Shown: positions 7,743 through 9,530 of the stretch, in pieces | Numbering within the stretch: the first letter of the stretch is position 1 | Layout of the letters: each line of letters opens with the position of its first letter | NCBI GenBank assembly: GCA_964486145.1 | Contig: CAZAMT010000149.1 | Location: 1 to 9,530 of the forward strand | Direction of reading: 5' to 3' | Origin: CAZAMT01 sp964486145 | GTDB lineage: Bacteria > Bacteroidota > Bacteroidia > Bacteroidales > JAAAOM01 | DNA: 9,530 nucleotides | The notes under the pieces: generated by a model | The model's database searches: none | The model's input: only the letters and a program-made list of their open reading frames with translations | Told to the model about the DNA's origin: nothing | Translations under genes and position numbers: made by a program

Positions 7743-7770
7743 TTTTGATTATGCTATTATGAAATCAAAA
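7743..7770. promoter_or_regulatory. 28-bp inverted repeat TTTTGATT-N12-AATCAAAA, candidate AraC-type operator
   Basis: The arms at 7743-7750 and 7763-7770 are perfect 8-bp complements with centres 20 bp apart, about two helical turns. The dyad lies in the divergent spacer, just upstream of the isomerase promoter region. The same core recurs on the plus strand as TTTGAT at 7801-7806 and TTTTGAT at 7840-7846. It is a reasonable binding site for the adjacent AraC-family protein. Confidence 0.42.
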
Positions 7771-7800
7771 CTATTTTTTAGTAAAATTATGAGAATATTA

Positions 7801-7832
7801 TTTGATTCCTGTTGCATTTAATGGTATATTTC
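7801..7832 (+). promoter_or_regulatory. Candidate promoter of the AraC-family gene
   Basis: TTTG (7801-7804) is followed after 20 bp by TATATTTC (7825-7832), matching the Bacteroidota TTTG-N19-21-TAnnTTTG layout with one mismatch. It predicts a start near 7839 and a leader of about 12 nt to the ATG at 7851. The -33 box overlaps a TTTGAT half-site, which would allow autoregulation. Confidence 0.4.
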
Positions 7833-7850
7833 GTACACTTTTTGATATTT

Positions 7851-8720
7851 ATGCCAGGTTACAGTAAATATTTCGCAGTAAGTGATATAGATAAAACATG
7901 GGGCATGCATACATTAAATTGCGGCGCTTCCAATGTAAAAAATGGGCTACAATTTCCATCCGGTGAACATCCATTGAATTATCAAATAACATGGAGTCGT
8001 GGCAGGATCCTTAATGAATATCAACTGGTTTATCTTGTTGATGGAAAAGGAATATTTCAGAGCGATCCCAGCGGAGAGATTGAACTAAAAGCCGGTTCCA
8101 TCTTTTTAGTTTACCCTGCTACATGGCACCGTTATAAACCCGCAGACAATAACCAATGGCAAACATACTGGGTTGGATTTACCGGAGATCTTGCAGACCG
8201 TTTCATTCAAAAAACGGATATTACAAAGGAAAGCCCGGTAAAACAGATAGGTTACCAGAGAAAAATCATACAAATCTATCTTGACATTCTGGAAACCAGT
8301 CAACTGGAATATACGGGTTACCAACAGGTGTTTGTCGGGGAAATTATCAAACTCCTTGGTTTAATCCGTGCTATTCAACGAAAGTCAGAATTTAAACAAA
8401 AGGATATTGATAACATTATTCAACATGCAAAAATCATATTAATGCAAAAAAACCTGAATATTTCAACAGAAGAAGTTGCCGTTCAGTTAAACATGGGATA
8501 TTCAACATTCAGGAAACTATTTAGGGATTATACAGGCATATCTCCGGGAAAGTATCAGATGCAACACAAAATAAACAAAGCAATTCATCTGCTCAATGAA
8601 GGTAAATACAGCGTAAAAGAAATTTCTTCTGTTCTGGGTTTTTACTCCCCTCAATATTTTGCAAGGATATTTAAAAAGAAAACCGGAATGAGTCCGGGAA
8701 ATTTCAGAAAAGGATTTTGA
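7851..8720 (+). CDS. AraC-family transcriptional regulator with N-terminal sugar-sensing cupin
   Basis: The 289-residue product has an N-terminal AraC-binding cupin-like domain (about 5-120, with LNEYQLVYLVDGKGIF, the GSIFLVYPATWHRYKP strand pair and YWVGFTG). After a helical linker comes a C-terminal AraC DNA-binding domain with two helix-turn-helices, about 205-226 (STEEVAVQLNMGYSTFRKLF) and 254-277 (SVKEISSVLGFYSPQYFARI). It ends in the family signature KKKTGMSPGNFRK. It should be a cytoplasmic one-component regulator that binds a sugar or derivative and switches the divergent operon. The frame also has ATG at 7821 and TTG at 7812. I chose 7851 because family members start close to the KYF-VS segment and the candidate promoter would not transcribe the earlier starts. 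The ligand is unknown, but the enzyme context points to a deoxy sugar or pentose. Confidence 0.92.
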   Translation: MPGYSKYFAVSDIDKTWGMHTLNCGASNVKNGLQFPSGEHPLNYQITWSRGRILNEYQLVYLVDGKGIFQSDPSGEIELKAGSIFLVYPATWHRYKPADNNQWQTYWVGFTGDLADRFIQKTDITKESPVKQIGYQRKIIQIYLDILETSQLEYTGYQQVFVGEIIKLLGLIRAIQRKSEFKQKDIDNIIQHAKIILMQKNLNISTEEVAVQLNMGYSTFRKLFRDYTGISPGKYQMQHKINKAIHLLNEGKYSVKEISSVLGFYSPQYFARIFKKKTGMSPGNFRKGF

Positions 8721-8747
8721 AATACATGACCTAACTTGTTAGCAAAA

Positions 8748-8764
8748 AAGCGCAACATACGCTT
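8748..8764 (-). terminator. Weak terminator-like hairpin facing away from the HTH gene
   Basis: AAGCG (8748-8752) and CGCTT (8760-8764) form a 5-bp stem with a 7-nt loop. On the minus strand the stem runs directly into a T-run (8749-8744). It could stop antisense transcription before it enters the AraC gene. A separate small dyad, CTAAC-TT-GTTAG (8731-8742), lies beside it. The stem is short, so this is tentative. Confidence 0.25.
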
Positions 8765-8778
8765 AGTCATTAATTTAT

Positions 8779-9123
8779 ATGTTTAACGTTACATTCCCGG
8801 GTAAAATCGTCTGCATCGCTTTATTTTCTTTTCCTTTCATTGATTTAACCGGGAATAAAAAACGACCCGCGATTGTATTAATTAACTCTGATCATGATGT
8901 CACAATTTGCTTTATCACAACCCAATGAAAGTGACATTCTGAATATGATGTAAAAGTACAACCTTCAAAGGTAGATGGGTTGAAAAAGGATTCATTGATT
9001 CGGTTAAATAAATTAGCCACTGTTGATAAGGATTTATTAATTGGATTACCTGGCCAACCCGACAAGAAATATTTTACTAAACGTAATGATAACATAATTA
9101 AGATATTAAAACTTAATGAATAA
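8779..9123 (+). pseudogene. PemK/MazF-family toxin gene broken by two TGA codons
   Basis: One frame from the ATG at 8779 to TAA at 9121-9123 encodes a 114-residue PemK/MazF-like protein, the normal family length. The segments are in family order: GKIVCIALFSFPFIDLTG, then KKRPAIVLINS, then DVTICFITTQ, then a C-terminal part with EYDVKV, GLKKDSLIRLNKLATVDKDL and IIKILKLNE. TGA at 8926-8928 and again at 8932-8934 would stop translation after 49 residues, removing most of the RNase fold. Family members are mRNA-cleaving toxins paired with an antitoxin. No antitoxin gene precedes it in the 58 bp after the AraC gene. No frameshift is needed, so the decay looks recent. The neighbouring operon uses TGA as stop, so recoding to Trp is unlikely. 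The family call is from motif recognition only. Confidence 0.75.
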
Positions 9124-9131
9124 CGGGCATT

Positions 9132-9152
9132 AACCGAGTAGGCGCCGGTTTT
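9132..9152 (+). terminator. Candidate rho-independent terminator after the toxin relic
   Basis: AACCG (9132-9136) pairs with CGGTT (9146-9150) around a 9-nt GC-rich loop, and the stem runs into a short T-stretch (9149-9152). It lies 8 bp past the TAA of the relic and abuts the end of the convergent gene. The stem is short and the T-run brief, so it is only moderately convincing. Confidence 0.33.
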
Positions 9153-9530
9153 CTATAATCTTAGTCTATTTGATATTTCATTTTTCTTTTGATTATCAAT
9201 TGAGTCACAAATCATGATGTATTGATGCATGATGTCCTTATTATTCAAACACATTTTTATTAGTCTTCCACTCGCCAATGACGTAACTCCTTCATTTTCA
9301 ATATTTGATATTGTGTTTTTACTAAATCCCAAAATCAAACTTAGTGTTGATGCTGCAATATGGTATTTTGTTCTAAAATTAATAATCTCCGCTGGTGTGG
9401 CTGCACCTTTTGCAACCATATAAGCACTTTTCAAAGCTTTCATATTACGATTCATTTGTTCTTTGGTATAATGCTTTACTTTTTCACTCTTATCAATCAT
9501 ACCAGTTTCTTCATTAACTTTGTAATCTAA
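9153..9530 (-). CDS. Antitoxin-like helix-turn-helix protein, 5' end beyond the window
   Basis: 125 residues are visible. An ATG lies at 9500, but the frame continues upstream to the window edge (LDYKVNEETG precedes it) without a stop, so the true start is probably further right. The visible part has a lysine-rich linker (YTKEQMNRNMKALKSAY) and then an Xre/HTH_3-type domain, TPAEIINFRTKYHIAASTLS through GFSKNTISNIE, ending with GRLIKMCLNN. This order (ETG motif, short linker, PAEI-type HTH, RLI tail) recalls the C-terminal half of MqsA-like or related Bacteroidota antitoxins, whose N-terminal zinc or SocA-like domain would lie outside the window. It would bind DNA and, if an antitoxin, repress its own operon. 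No partner toxin lies downstream in its own direction. The toxin relic on the opposite strand is convergent. The coding sequence is AT-richer than the glycan operon, consistent with acquired DNA. Confidence 0.65.
   Translation of the reverse strand, partial: LDYKVNEETGMIDKSEKVKHYTKEQMNRNMKALKSAYMVAKGAATPAEIINFRTKYHIAASTLSLILGFSKNTISNIENEGVTSLASGRLIKMCLNNKDIMHQYIMICDSIDNQKKNEISNRLRL

Noticed and set aside
8731..8764. Possible integron attC site (ACCTAAC ... GTTAG)
   Set aside because: One box fits RYYYAAC, but no matching GTTRRRY partner or long imperfect stem is found, and no second site flanks the toxin relic.
8892..9095. 67-codon minus-strand frame in the toxin relic
   Set aside because: It is antisense to the PemK/MazF-like frame, which carries family motifs. 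No independent support for the minus frame was seen.
8779..9530. Functional toxin-antitoxin operon
   Set aside because: The toxin frame has two stops and the HTH gene is convergent, not co-directional, so the two do not form a standard pair.
1..9530. tRNA, rRNA, CRISPR array, transposase or SusC/SusD gene
   Set aside because: Both strands were read for these. No cloverleaf, regularly spaced repeat, transposase motif or TonB-dependent transporter sequence was recognised.

Overview
The window looks like a Bacteroidota chromosome segment, probably a marine or sediment member of the Marinilabiliales-type lineages. That is inferred from protein style, the AT-rich leaders without Shine-Dalgarno sequences, TAnnTTTG-like promoter elements and the carbohydrate-degradation gene set. 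The exact genus cannot be read from the sequence.

The left three quarters is a minus-strand gene run for using a sulfated, deoxyhexose-containing glycan. In transcription order it holds an L-fucose/L-arabinose isomerase-like enzyme (7662-6172), a sodium:solute symporter (6175-4667), a GH106-type alpha-L-rhamnosidase lipoprotein (4704-1756), a secreted S1 sulfatase (1655-252) and the first 17 codons of a Tat-exported protein running off the left edge (51-1). The first three are tightly packed, with a 4-nt ATGA overlap and then a nominal 38-nt overlap. The sulfatase and the Tat gene sit behind 100- and 200-bp gaps that hold secondary structure, a diverged interspersed repeat and possible promoters. 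The inferred flow is desulfation and release of a terminal sugar outside the inner membrane, Na+-driven uptake, and cytoplasmic isomerisation. No SusC/SusD pair, kinase or aldolase is visible here.

An AraC-family regulator (7851-8720, plus strand) is divergent from this run. The shared intergenic region contains a 28-bp inverted repeat, repeated TTTTGAT half-sites and a 13-bp palindrome, placed as expected for operators that control both directions.

The right end is AT-richer and has a different character. A full-length PemK/MazF-type toxin frame (8779-9123, plus strand) is interrupted by two in-frame TGA codons and so does not appear as an ordinary ORF. It converges on an antitoxin-like helix-turn-helix gene (9530-9153, minus strand) whose reading frame stays open to the window edge. 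The pair looks like a decayed toxin gene next to an unrelated or orphan antitoxin-type gene.
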